From: Parelusimicrobium sp031549165
GTDB taxonomy: Bacteria; Elusimicrobiota; Elusimicrobia; Elusimicrobiales; Elusimicrobiaceae
Reading direction: 5' to 3'
DNA length: 15,175 bases
NCBI GenBank assembly: GCA_031549165.1
Contig: JAVBQE010000146.1
Span: 1 to 15,175, forward strand
How positions within the stretch are numbered: the first letter of the stretch is position 1; each line of letters starts with the position of its first letter. A program made the translations under genes and the position numbers. Shown here in pieces: positions 1 to 8,800 of the stretch. The notes under the pieces are model-generated. The model was not told the DNA's origin and searched no databases. It was given only the letters and a program-made list of their open reading frames with translations.

Positions 1-426
1 GACGAGGTTGAAGTAGGCCTTTTTTACATTATAAATAGTTTGGTTAAGCGTGCTCATATAATCAAACTCGGAAGATTTGTAAGACGCTTTCTGCGCGCTT
101 AAAGAATAATAATTCTTACCAAAAGTAATAAGCGGCATGCTGGCGCTGAGGCCGGCGGACATGGAGGAGGAGTAGGCAAAGTCATCCGGGCTGGCGGCGC
201 TTTCTGCGCGGCGGCGGCCCAGGTCTCCCGAGGCGCTAATTGTGGGGAAAAACACGCTGGCGCTCTGCCACACGCGCTCGGAGCTGGCGTCCAAACTCTT
301 CATGGCGCTGGCTAAAGAAGGGTTATTTAAAAGCGCGCTGTCTATACATTTCTGCAAAGTATACATATCGCCCGCATGTAAAAAGTACGGCGTAAATAGG
401 GTTAAAAGCAGTAATATTTTTTTCAT
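1..426 (-). CDS. TolC/OEP-family outer-membrane efflux protein, N-terminal part (cut by window edge)
   Basis: The frame starts with ATG at 426-424 and stays open to base 1, giving 142 residues without a stop. Residues 1-18 look like a signal peptide (MKK, a Leu-rich core, then FLHA before GD), as expected for an exported protein. Residue 23 onward has the usual start of an outer-membrane efflux protein: TLQKCIDSALLNNPSL, then FFPTISASGDLGR (59-71), then MPLITFGKNYY (97-107), then a helix ending in VKKAYFNLV. These match the first helical hairpin and first beta-strands of TolC-like trimeric channels, which span the outer membrane and connect to inner-membrane pumps through a periplasmic adaptor. 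The other two-thirds, and any adaptor or pump genes, would lie left of the window. No good Shine-Dalgarno precedes the ATG. The start is chosen because the signal peptide begins there. It is divergent from creD. Confidence 0.85.
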   Translation of the reverse strand, partial: MKKILLLLTLFTPYFLHAGDMYTLQKCIDSALLNNPSLASAMKSLDASSERVWQSASVFFPTISASGDLGRRRAESAASPDDFAYSSSMSAGLSASMPLITFGKNYYSLSAQKASYKSSEFDYMSTLNQTIYNVKKAYFNLV

Positions 427-496
427 AATTAAATTATATCAGTTTAGGATTTTATATAATACCTTTATCTAACGTACCCAACAGGAGATTTATTGC
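427..496. promoter_or_regulatory. Divergent promoter gap between the TolC-type gene and creD
   Basis: These 70 bases separate two divergent starts and are very AT-rich. For the plus strand, TATAAT at 455-460 would place a transcript start near 467, shortly before the AGGAG ribosome site at 483-487, which is 9 bases before the creD ATG. No convincing -35 box lies upstream. For the minus strand, TATAAT reads at 438-433, which would give an almost leaderless transcript. TATTAT at 461-456 would leave a short leader without a ribosome site. The boxes are seen; promoter activity is inferred. Confidence 0.4.
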
Positions 497-1849
497 ATGT
501 CCGGCAAAATTAATTACAAAATCATCATAAAAGCCGCCGTTATCGGCATATTATTACTTTTAATGCTTATTCCATTAGCCTTCGTTAACGGCCTTATCAA
601 AGGCCGCCTTAATTATAAGGAAGAGGCGCTCCGCAAGATAACAAGCTCCTGGGGATCTGAAATTGTAGTGGCCGCGCCCGCACTTAACGTCATCATTGAA
701 ACTAAGCATGTAGACGACAAGAAGCGCGAAACATTCACCACCTCTTACCGCAAGTTTACGCCGGCAGAGCTGGACGTAAAGGCAGAGCTTATACCGCAGG
801 TACGCTATATCGGCATTTTCAAAATGCCCGTGTTTACCGCCAAAGTAAAAATGAAAGGCGTTTTTAAAGATATTTTCTTTGTAATGCTAAACTCCAAACA
901 AACGGGCGAGTTTATTACCCTGGAATTTAACGACCTTAAGGGCATGGCCTCCACGCCTAAAGTTAAGTTCTCTAACGGTAAAACTGCGGAATTTGAGCCT
1001 GTGGCTAACTCCATCCCCAGCATGTCCGTCTCGCAGGAAGTCAGCAGCTATTATGAGGATTCTTACTCCTACAAGTCTTACTCTCATTCGGACAGAAAGA
1101 CAGAGCTGCGCGTATTAGGCGCTAATGTGCCTGACGGGCTTAAAGACTTAAATTTTGAAATTGAATTTGATATCCGCGGCAGCAGCGCTATTTCCTTTGT
1201 GCCTTTGGCAAAACAAAATAATTTTGAAATAGTATCCTCCTGGCCCGCGCCTAATTTTTCCGGCGCGTTTTTGCCCGACACCAAAGATATTAATAATGAC
1301 GGCTTTAAGGCTAACTGGGCGGTTAATTATTTAGCAAGCGGTATTCCTTCGGACATAACGGGCTATAGCTTTGGCACTATGTCTTTTAAAACGTCGCTGC
1401 TGTTCCCGGTGGATAATTACAGGAATGCCGAGCGCGCGGTTAAGTACGCGGTGTTGTTTTTGGCTTTAACTTTTTTGGCGTGCTTTGTGTTTGAAATTGT
1501 GCGTAAAAACCCTGTCCACCCGTTCCAGTACGCCTTAGTGGGTATCGCGATGGCGGTGTTTTATGTCCTCCTGATTGCGTTTTCGGAGTTTATTTCCTTC
1601 GGCTGGGCGTATTTGATTGCCGCTGCGGCGACGGTGGGTTTGATAACCGCTTACGCGAGATACGCTGTTGTTAAAGAGCGCGCGCCTAAACAGGTTGCAA
1701 TTACTGCGGGGCTGTTGACGTTCTTATACGGCTACTTATATATGCTTTTACAGCTGGAAGATTTGTCGTTAATTTTTGGCGCGGTAGGCCTGTTCCTGGG
1801 CGTAGGTGCTGTTATGTATGCGACAAGAAATATTAACTGGTATGAGTAA
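497..1849 (+). CDS. creD: CreD family inner-membrane protein
   Basis: The 450-residue product matches the length of E. coli CreD and the CreD family pattern. It has one N-terminal membrane helix (about 9-31), a long extracytoplasmic domain (about 35-312), then five membrane helices (about 315-335, 342-366, 368-390, 398-419 and 423-441). Diagnostic stretches are FPVDNYRNAERAVKYAVLF (303-321), HPFQYALVGIAMAVFY (341-356), LYGYLYMLLQLEDLSL (410-425) and the terminal TRNINWYE. In enterobacteria CreD belongs to the CreBC two-component regulon, and its loss or overexpression affects envelope properties and beta-lactam response; its biochemical activity is not known. No creB or creC is visible here, so this is an orphan creD as far as the window shows. 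The start has a clear AGGAG at 483-487. A Tyr/Ser-rich patch, YYEDSYSYKSYSHSD (185-199), interrupts the periplasmic domain and may be a flexible loop. Confidence 0.93.
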   Translation: MSGKINYKIIIKAAVIGILLLLMLIPLAFVNGLIKGRLNYKEEALRKITSSWGSEIVVAAPALNVIIETKHVDDKKRETFTTSYRKFTPAELDVKAELIPQVRYIGIFKMPVFTAKVKMKGVFKDIFFVMLNSKQTGEFITLEFNDLKGMASTPKVKFSNGKTAEFEPVANSIPSMSVSQEVSSYYEDSYSYKSYSHSDRKTELRVLGANVPDGLKDLNFEIEFDIRGSSAISFVPLAKQNNFEIVSSWPAPNFSGAFLPDTKDINNDGFKANWAVNYLASGIPSDITGYSFGTMSFKTSLLFPVDNYRNAERAVKYAVLFLALTFLACFVFEIVRKNPVHPFQYALVGIAMAVFYVLLIAFSEFISFGWAYLIAAAATVGLITAYARYAVVKERAPKQVAITAGLLTFLYGYLYMLLQLEDLSLIFGAVGLFLGVGAVMYATRNINWYE

Positions 1850-1857
1850 ATAAAAGC

Positions 1858-1890
1858 TGTCATTGCGAGGGCGCAGCCCGCGGCAATCTC
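1858..1890. repeat. Dispersed-type intergenic repeat with hairpin (cattgcgag...gcggcaatctc)
   Basis: Just after creD the sequence tgtcattgcgagg...gcggcaatctc forms an interrupted inverted repeat: ATTGC (1862-1866) with GCAAT (1883-1887), enclosing GGGC/GCCC (1869-1872 and 1876-1879). From memory, the tcattgcgag...gcaatctc consensus occurs as a dispersed intergenic repeat in many unrelated bacterial genomes. A copy number for this genome cannot be seen from one window. There is no T-run after the stem, so a classical terminator is unlikely. Confidence 0.5.
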
Positions 1891-2034
1891 CCGCTTATGT
1901 CTTGTGTCGTGCCGTTCGTCTTACGGATTTATAAGGTGTGCATCGCTTCGCTTGCATTTAATTTTATGTGAGGCATAGCTGAATAGTGTTCGCAGCCCAA
2001 CTTTGCTCGTCAGGCTCGCAAAGGCGTTGGCAAA

Positions 2035-2051
2035 GGGCCGCGCAGCGGCCC
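2035..2051. repeat. Perfect GC-rich inverted repeat, 7-bp arms and 3-base loop
   Basis: GGGCCGC (2035-2041), loop GCA, GCGGCCC (2045-2051) is a perfect hairpin. A weaker stem, CTTTGC (2001-2006) with GCAAAG (2018-2023), lies immediately to the left, and GCAAAG recurs at 2030-2035. No T-run follows. Confidence 0.6.
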
Positions 2052-2078
2052 GGCGTGGGGCGAAACTTCGTCTTACAG

Positions 2079-2166
2079 CTGGGGGACACACCGCTATGTT
2101 GCGGGGCTGGCTGCCCTTAGGAGCGGGACTAGTGATACACTTTTTCGGGCGCGGAATGTCCCCCGG
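2079..2166. repeat. 88-base element bounded by GGGGGACA / TGTCCCCC inverted repeats
   Basis: GGGGGACA (2081-2088) is exactly complementary to TGTCCCCC (2157-2164). The stem can grow by a G-T wobble and a C-G pair at 2079-2080 with 2165-2166. Inside are CCGC/GCGG (2091-2094 with 2101-2104) and GGGC/GCCC (2104-2107 with 2113-2116), which cannot both form because they share base 2104. This looks like a foldable RNA or a small non-autonomous repeat; the sequence alone does not decide. No flanking target-site duplication was noticed. Confidence 0.45.
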
Positions 2167-2213
2167 TCAGTGGGTTGAGTAGTTATCAATTAGTTTTGTC
2201 TGTTTAACCTTTT

Positions 2214-2308
2214 GAGGCAATTGTTTTTAAAACTGAGGCAGTTTTCAATTTGTTTTGAATTGTTTTTTAGGCAGTTTTTCCGCTTGCTGTTAATTATTTT
2301 AGGCAGTT
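2214..2308. promoter_or_regulatory. Repeated (G/T)AGGCAGTT boxes upstream of the deaminase gene
   Basis: A 9-base box occurs four times in one orientation: GAGGCAATT (2214-2222, one mismatch in the core), GAGGCAGTT (2235-2243), TAGGCAGTT (2268-2276) and TAGGCAGTT (2300-2308). Start-to-start spacing is 21, 33 and 32 bases, close to two, three and three helical turns. The second box sits in a perfect palindrome, AAAACTG-agg-CAGTTTT (2229-2245). The last box ends one base before the ribosome site (AAGGGG, 2310-2315). This could be an operator array controlling the deaminase gene, or a decayed tandem duplication. The repeats are seen; the function is inferred. Confidence 0.45.
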
Positions 2309-2324
2309 AAAGGGGTGTACAATT

Positions 2325-2825
2325 ATGAAAAATAAACATAAGCTTTTTATTGACATGGCGGCGCTTGTCGCCGGGCAGAGCACTTGCTGCAGGCTGCAGG
2401 TGGGCGCGGTTTTGGTTAAGGAAGGGCGCGTGATAAGCATCGGTTTTAACGGCGTGCCTTCTAAGCAGATACATTGTGAAGAGCTTTTTTCTCTTGAGTA
2501 TGAGAAAAATTTTAAAGACAAATACCCCACCATGGCGGACTTTATTAAAAGCGCGGAGTTTAAAGACATACACGGCAAGTTCTCTAACGATAATGAATTA
2601 CACGCAGAGCAGAACGCAATTTTATTTGCCGCTAAAAACGGCATTTCCACACAGGGCTCTCACCTCTACATCACGCTGTCCCCGTGCATAAACTGCGCTA
2701 AAGTTATCATCACCGCAGGCATACAAAAAGTGTTTTACAAAGAACTCTACGACCGCAGCCAGGAAGGCGTAATCTTCCTCGGCCGCAACAACATAGAATG
2801 CGTGCACCTTAAAGAGGGCTGTTAA
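2325..2825 (+). CDS. dCMP deaminase / ComEB-like cytidine deaminase family protein
   Basis: The 166-residue product carries the zinc deaminase signature: HAEQNAI (93-99), with H93 as zinc ligand and E95 as proton shuttle, and PCINC (120-124), with C121 and C124 as the other ligands. The N-terminal QSTCCRLQVGAVLVKEGRVISIGFNGVP (18-45) and the insert of about 40 residues before HAEQ are typical of deoxycytidylate deaminases rather than tRNA adenosine or free-cytidine deaminases. The expected reaction is dCMP to dUMP plus ammonia in the cytoplasm, feeding dTMP synthesis. The closest named bacterial group is ComEB; substrate preference cannot be proved from motifs. The ATG is supported by AAGGGG at 2310-2315, 9 bases upstream. 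The last 17 bases overlap the end of the convergent giant gene, so the two 3' ends share sequence. Repeated boxes lie just upstream. Confidence 0.88.
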   Translation: MKNKHKLFIDMAALVAGQSTCCRLQVGAVLVKEGRVISIGFNGVPSKQIHCEELFSLEYEKNFKDKYPTMADFIKSAEFKDIHGKFSNDNELHAEQNAILFAAKNGISTQGSHLYITLSPCINCAKVIITAGIQKVFYKELYDRSQEGVIFLGRNNIECVHLKEGC

Positions 2826-5800
2826 TTAAATCAGATATTGCGAATATACTCTGTAAAAACGCAGCGGACACAGGTATAAGAATAGGGTCAAACCGGCTAA
2901 AAAAGCCTGTCTGCGCAGCGTCTTCTTTTACGTTAGAATCAACGGAGATTATTTTGCCGTTTTCAAGCGTTAATATTATATCGCGCGTATTGCCCCGGCT
3001 GTCCTTAAGCACTATAATAAGCACGGCCTTTTTATATTTAGCATTATCCGTTAAATAAGCAGCCGGCAGCTTATTATATAACACTGCCCCCACAGGCATT
3101 CTGTCCTGGAAAACGAGTGTTCCTTTATCATTTTCAATGTATCTCAATACGTCGGAAATACTTTCTGAATATTTAATGTTAAAAACTTTATTCCCATCCA
3201 AATATATGGGCCTTGCCACTTGCTTTTTGTTAAGCCTGCTGTAAAGGTAATCTTCAAGCAGGTTTACAGGCGCTTCAAGCGCAAAGCGCTTCTTGCCAAC
3301 ATTAAAAAAGTCGGACCAGAATTTATTTACTTCACTGCCGTAATGCAGGCCTACCACTTCCAGCCGCCCGTCCGGCGTTATCCTTGTAACTGCCGTGCCG
3401 CAGGAGCCGTGCGCCCTTTTGATAGTTGTTATAAGGCCGGAAGGAGAATCCGCCTCCAAAACAGTGCCCGCGCTGATTACCTTTCTTCCGCCTCTAATAT
3501 TACTTACAACAATAAGTTTGTCCCCCTCCGCTGCGGGCGTTAACGCGGCTTTTATGGGCATTCTGTCCTTTAATGCCTGCGGCACTTGAATAAATGCGGC
3601 CTCTAATTGTTTAGATTTAAAAAGTACTCTTGCCGTGCCCCTCTTCCACCCTTGCGGCGTTTTGTAACTAAAGTAGGCAAAGGTGTCTCCCACGGCGTGC
3701 GCGGCAGACATTAAATACTTTTCTCCGTTGCTAAACTCTACCAGAGATAATGTTGTGGTGGGCAAAAACCCCCACTTTAAATTAATAACCGATGCATTAT
3801 CCAAATATTCAATATGCGCAGGGTCCACATTTTGCCGGTCTTGCTCTTCTTTAAGGCTGCGCAAATTATTCATGAAGCCGGGCCTTGCGGCGTCTTCAGT
3901 TTGTTTTAACGGCTTCTTTATTTTTGCATACTCATTGAGCAGGCTGTTTATGTTGGCTAGGGAGACGGAATAAGAGAACTCGCCTCTTTTGCTCCCAAAA
4001 ATTTCATTCTCGCCCTTTTCCGTTTTGTCGCCCCAACGAAAGAAGCCTACCAGCCCGCCCTGCTTGTTTAGCATAATGCCGCCGCAGGCGCCTGGGCGGC
4101 CGAAGTTGCTGCTCTGTACGCCGTGCGGGTGGTTTAAGTTTACAATTTTGCCGCCCGATATCATGCGCCCGTAGCCCACGGGGTAGGAGACAGTTAATAT
4201 GCTCTCCCCCTCCTCCAAACTGTCCGCCAGCGGCAGGGCTGCTATTTCATCAAAAGCAGAGGGCATTTGTAAAACGGCGCTGTCCCCGTTATAGCTTTTA
4301 AGCAGAACGTTAACATGGTAAACTTTACCTTTGTAATACAAAAACCTGTTCTCCGGCTTACCCACCACGTGCGAAGCGGTGAGCAGCACACGCTCTTTTA
4401 CGCCGTCATTGTCCCGCTCCGCCACCGTGGCATTGCCCAAAGAAACGCCGTATTTGTTTAATACCTGCACACTTGCGCCAACGGCGCGCGCTATAACTTC
4501 TTCTGAAAAGCCTTCAAGGCTTCTTTCTTTTTTTAGCGCCTCGGTAGGCATGCTGATACGGGAAGAAATTTTTAAATCTTTTGCCAGCGTGCTTTCCAAA
4601 GCATATCTAAGCCGCGCGGAATTTTTTATTGAAAACACGCCTACTGCACCCAACATAACTTCTTTAGAAATTTCTTTAAAATATTTAAGCCCGGCCGCGC
4701 CAAAAATATTTTCAACAGAAGGCATATTATTTAAAAAAGTAATAAACGGCATAAACACAGCCCCGTTTAAAAAGCCGAGCGGCGCTTTACTGTTCCACTC
4801 CGCCGCCAAAGCTTTAAAAGAGATTATAACAACGTCATTTTTCACCAACACACCCGAAGAACTATCCGCCACGCCGGGCATAGCGCTATTCTGAGTGCGC
4901 GCCAACACTTTTTTAAGCGCATTAAAAGCAGGCACCAAAAAGTTAAACGGAGGAAAAAGAGAATAAAACACGTTTGACGGGATATCTTTTTTATCTGTAG
5001 AAGGCGGCTTTACAGGTAGAAAACGCTGCGGGCTTAGGTCTAGGAGGTTTTGTAGCTGCAGGTGTTGCTTTAATAAATAAAGGAATGTGTATGGCTCCAC
5101 CATTCTTCTGTCGGACCTGTAGAAAGGCGTGTAGGGGCCGTCCTCGTAATCCATGGTGGAAAATACCAGCACGCCGTCCGCTTCTCTAAATATAGAGGAG
5201 TTTTCAAACAAATCATGGTTAAGCGCGCCCTCACGCACCAGCGCGTCCACAAACTCTTCTATGCTGTTCATTTCGGTGGAATTTATTTGTTTATTTTGCA
5301 GCAATTCTTCCAAATCGCCTGCGCGGATGCTGACGGCTATTTTTTTAAAAGGCACTTCGCTTATTACCATCGGCGTTCTGCCTTTGAAAGATTTATATTT
5401 ATTTTCAATGTATGCGTTAAACTCCGGGAAATTTAAATCCAGCACGTCCGGCGTGTAGAAACGCACGGGGCTGTTGGCAAATTTCTCCCGCACGCGCGCG
5501 GCAATGGCCAGAGTTTCTGCCTCCAAAGAAGGCGTTTTGTAGCGCGGATATTTAATGTAAACGCGCTTTCCGGTAATTTTATTCTCCACAGCCCACACAA
5601 GCGGGTGCTCAACGTCTCGCATCAACAGGCCCCATTCTTCCGTCTCGGCCACATATTTACTTTTGGCCTTTTTAAGCGTTTTGCCCATAGCCGCCGGCAA
5701 AGCCATAGCCGCCATAACACCCGCCCCGCTGCGCGCGTAAAAAATGTCTCCCAAAATTAGCGCAATGGAGATTGCCGTCACGTACCACGGAGTTGCGGGG

Positions 5801-8800
5801 GTTTGCGCCTGCGGCGCGGGGGTTTGTTTGGGAGAATCGTAGAGCACCATAAGGCTCCATTCTTTTGTCTGGCCGGGCGTAAAATGCGTGGTGGTGTAGG
5901 CTGCGTCCTGGCCAGGCATGGAGCCTAACACTTTTACGTCCGCCTCCAAATCCGCGCCGTAGGCATAAACTGTAAAATCCGCAATTCCCATTTCTGCGGC
6001 CAACTTATTAATATACTCCTCAAACACAGCGTGCATGGCCTGGTTGTTACCAGGAGCCAGAAATTCCATATTGTCAAAGTAAAAGGCGGGCCTGCCGTTA
6101 ACCAAAATCATAAATACGCGCGCGTAGGCTATTATTTTACCGTTGTGCGTCATCTTAAGATATTTTATTGCGCTGTATTTGCCGATACCCACGGCGGACA
6201 GCGCATTTTCCCCCGCGTCCATACGGAAACAGCTTTTAACCGCGTCTCCTATGAAAGCAAACTCGCCCACGTTCCGTGTGTCCACTTCGCTTACTACAAC
6301 ATTAATGTCCTGGTGGTAAAAGCTGCCATCCTTCTTTTTAAAAAGCTGGTTTATCACGCTTTCAACGTAGGAGCGCCTGTCCGGCGAAGCCCAGCGCGCA
6401 TAGTTAAGGTTGTGCACCTTAAACTCGCTTTCTGTGTTAACATTATGCTCCAGCGTGTGCACGCTGTTTGTTTTTAAAAGCGCAAAGAGTTCTCTAAACG
6501 CATTTGTAATTTTAGCAGGCGCAAGGATGATTTGGTAAAAATTATTGTTAGCGGCCAAGTTAAGTTCTTTAGCAAAAGCGCTGTCATACTCTGTTTGCGT
6601 GCGGGCGAAAATTTCTTTGGTAAGCAACCCGTTCCACACCCACTGGCTTTTATTAATATTTTCTATAACATATGCGTTTTTGGAAGGGTTTGAAGCGGCA
6701 AATATCCTCACCGCTACAAGCAGCCTTCTGTATAACTCAGCATCGCTGTGTATTTCAATAATTTTTTCTTTAAAGGTTTCAAATTCCCGCGTGTTAAGCA
6801 AGCGCTTAGCAGCGGTAAACTCTTCCATAATTTCATCCGAAAACTCGCGCGCGGGAGACACTGCCACAGGCGCCTGCAGCAAGTCATGCTCCTTAAGGAA
6901 GTTCTTTAAATGCCTTAAGAATACTTGCGGCTCCTGCGCGTTACGGCCTAAAATGGAATCCTCCGCTTTTGTAAAAGGCGGGTCCTCATAATCTATAAGC
7001 GTAAAGTCCAGCACCCCATCTGCTCCTCGGGTGATGGAGTAGTTGTGCTGCATATCGTTATTAGCAGCGCCGCGCTCTTCCAGCGTGCGCACGATATGAT
7101 CTATATATTTAAACTCGGCCTCGGTTATCTTTTTGCCGCGCAGCAGGTCAAAGAGAGCGGTTCTGCTAAGCAGCTCATATTTGTCGTTAAAGGGAACGGC
7201 GCTTAAAACTAAAGGGTTTTCTATCCTGGCGTGGCGCTCTTCTATATAATCTGTAAAAAACGTAAAATCGCCTTCCACAAAATCAGGTGTGTGAAAGCGC
7301 ACCGGGCCGTCTTTAAATTCTTTCTGCACTTCGGCGGCTATTTTATGCGTCTCTCTGCCGCTCCAGGAGTAAGAATCTTTTTCATACTTAATATATACAC
7401 GCTCGCTCGTTTTTTTATTTTCTAATTCATACACCAGCGAGTGCGAACCCGCGTGGCCCAGCAGCCCCCAGTCCTCATTTTCAACAACATATTTAGACGG
7501 CGGGAAAAATAATTTTTTAAGGTTCTGGCGGATATCATACCACACATTGTGGAATTCTATCTCCAGGTCTACGTCTATAATGTCAAACTCTTCTTTGTCT
7601 AATGCTTCTTTAAACTCCGTCACTTCTTTGTATAAAGCATTAAAAGCGTCTTTATTATTCTCACTCACATCCGCGCGAAGGGCGGTTGCGCGGCGGGCAA
7701 AATCTTCTGTACGCAGTTTAACGAGGGCATCATTGATAACAATTTTATACGTATTAGGAAACTTTAAGGTAGTCTCTTTTAGAAATACGCTTCTTACATA
7801 CTCCGCCACCTCCGGTTTTACGTAAAGCACGGCGCTGCGGATTTTATTGGCCTTTATATTTCTGTCTACAGACGAAGAGAATGCGCTGACAAACAGCCCG
7901 CGTTTGCTATAGCTGTCCCCCGGCAAACGTCTGAAAAGCAAGTTAAGCCTTATAATATCTATATTATCTTCGGTAAAAAAAGGAAGCATAAGCTCCAGCT
8001 CCCGGCGCAAATAGTCATAGCTTACTCCGTTTATTTCGCCGCTGTGCTGCTTTGCCTCTTCATAAGCTATTTCAAGCGGGCTTACCAACACCCCGTTTAC
8101 TATATAGGTAACGCCCAGCTTGCCTGAACGAAGAAGAGAAGATATTAAATTATTTTCATAAGAGAGCGCGGGGGTTTTATCCAACTCGTAACCATAGTTA
8201 CGCATGTTTTCACCGGGCGCGGCGGAGAAAATAAAATTAAGTTTATACTTCTGCGGGTTTTCAAATTTAAAATAATCCCACCCCATGCGCGCAGACCAGC
8301 ACCCCGCCACAAACACCGTAGCGCCCTGCGGGCTAAACGCAGGGAGAAGTCTAAATATTTCTTTAATAAAAAACATTTCATTTTTATACTTTATAAAATA
8401 GCCCAAAGCCAAACTTTTATCAGAAAAAATATCATGTCCTAAAGCAATATAAGTCCTTGAGTCAGAATGGGAGGCAAAACGTACGCCTTCAGCGTAAAAG
8501 TTATACACCGGTATACCTATCATGCCCAGCCTTTCTGCCGCGGCTTCCATCAGCGCACCGGCGACAATGCGCTTATACGTCCTATCCGCCGCTACCACAA
8601 AGTTACCCATGGCAGACGTTTCTTTAATAAACTTATCAAAAAACGGGAGGCCGGAGTTATAGTTAAAAATCACTCTGCCGCCCTCGGCAATATTTTGCAG
8701 GTTTTCTTTAGAAAGAGTTAGCGGATGGGAAAGCGCGCCGTACTGCCCCGCCTTCAACATCTCTTTTATTCTAAGAAGTGCCTCGCGCGGCCCAACTTGC

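Larger units (their letters stand above)
1850..2324. other. 475-base intergenic region without a convincing gene
   Basis: I see no credible coding frame between creD and the deaminase gene. The left part (1860-2166) is GC-richer and full of inverted repeats, described as separate entries. The right part (2190-2310) is AT-rich, with repeated AGGCAGTT boxes. No tRNA-like cloverleaf was recognised. No hairpin followed by a T-run was found directly after creD, so its terminator is not obvious. Confidence 0.6.

Noticed and set aside
242..472. Short plus-strand frame (76 codons) near the left end
   Set aside because: It lies almost wholly opposite the TolC-type gene, whose signal peptide and family motifs are clear, and has no ribosome site or recognisable motif.
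1862..1887. Rho-independent terminator for creD
   Set aside because: The stem is interrupted and no T-run follows it.
4379..4894. Plus-strand frame of 171 codons inside the giant gene
   Set aside because: Antisense to the P5 domain and the stretch before it. It is Ser/Leu-rich and low-complexity, as expected for a shadow of a biased coding strand, and carries no domain motif.
6031..6991. Two adjacent plus-strand frames of 148 codons each
   Set aside because: Opposite the GNAT-like 2 and helical parts of the giant protein. No ribosome sites, and the composition is typical of antisense shadows.
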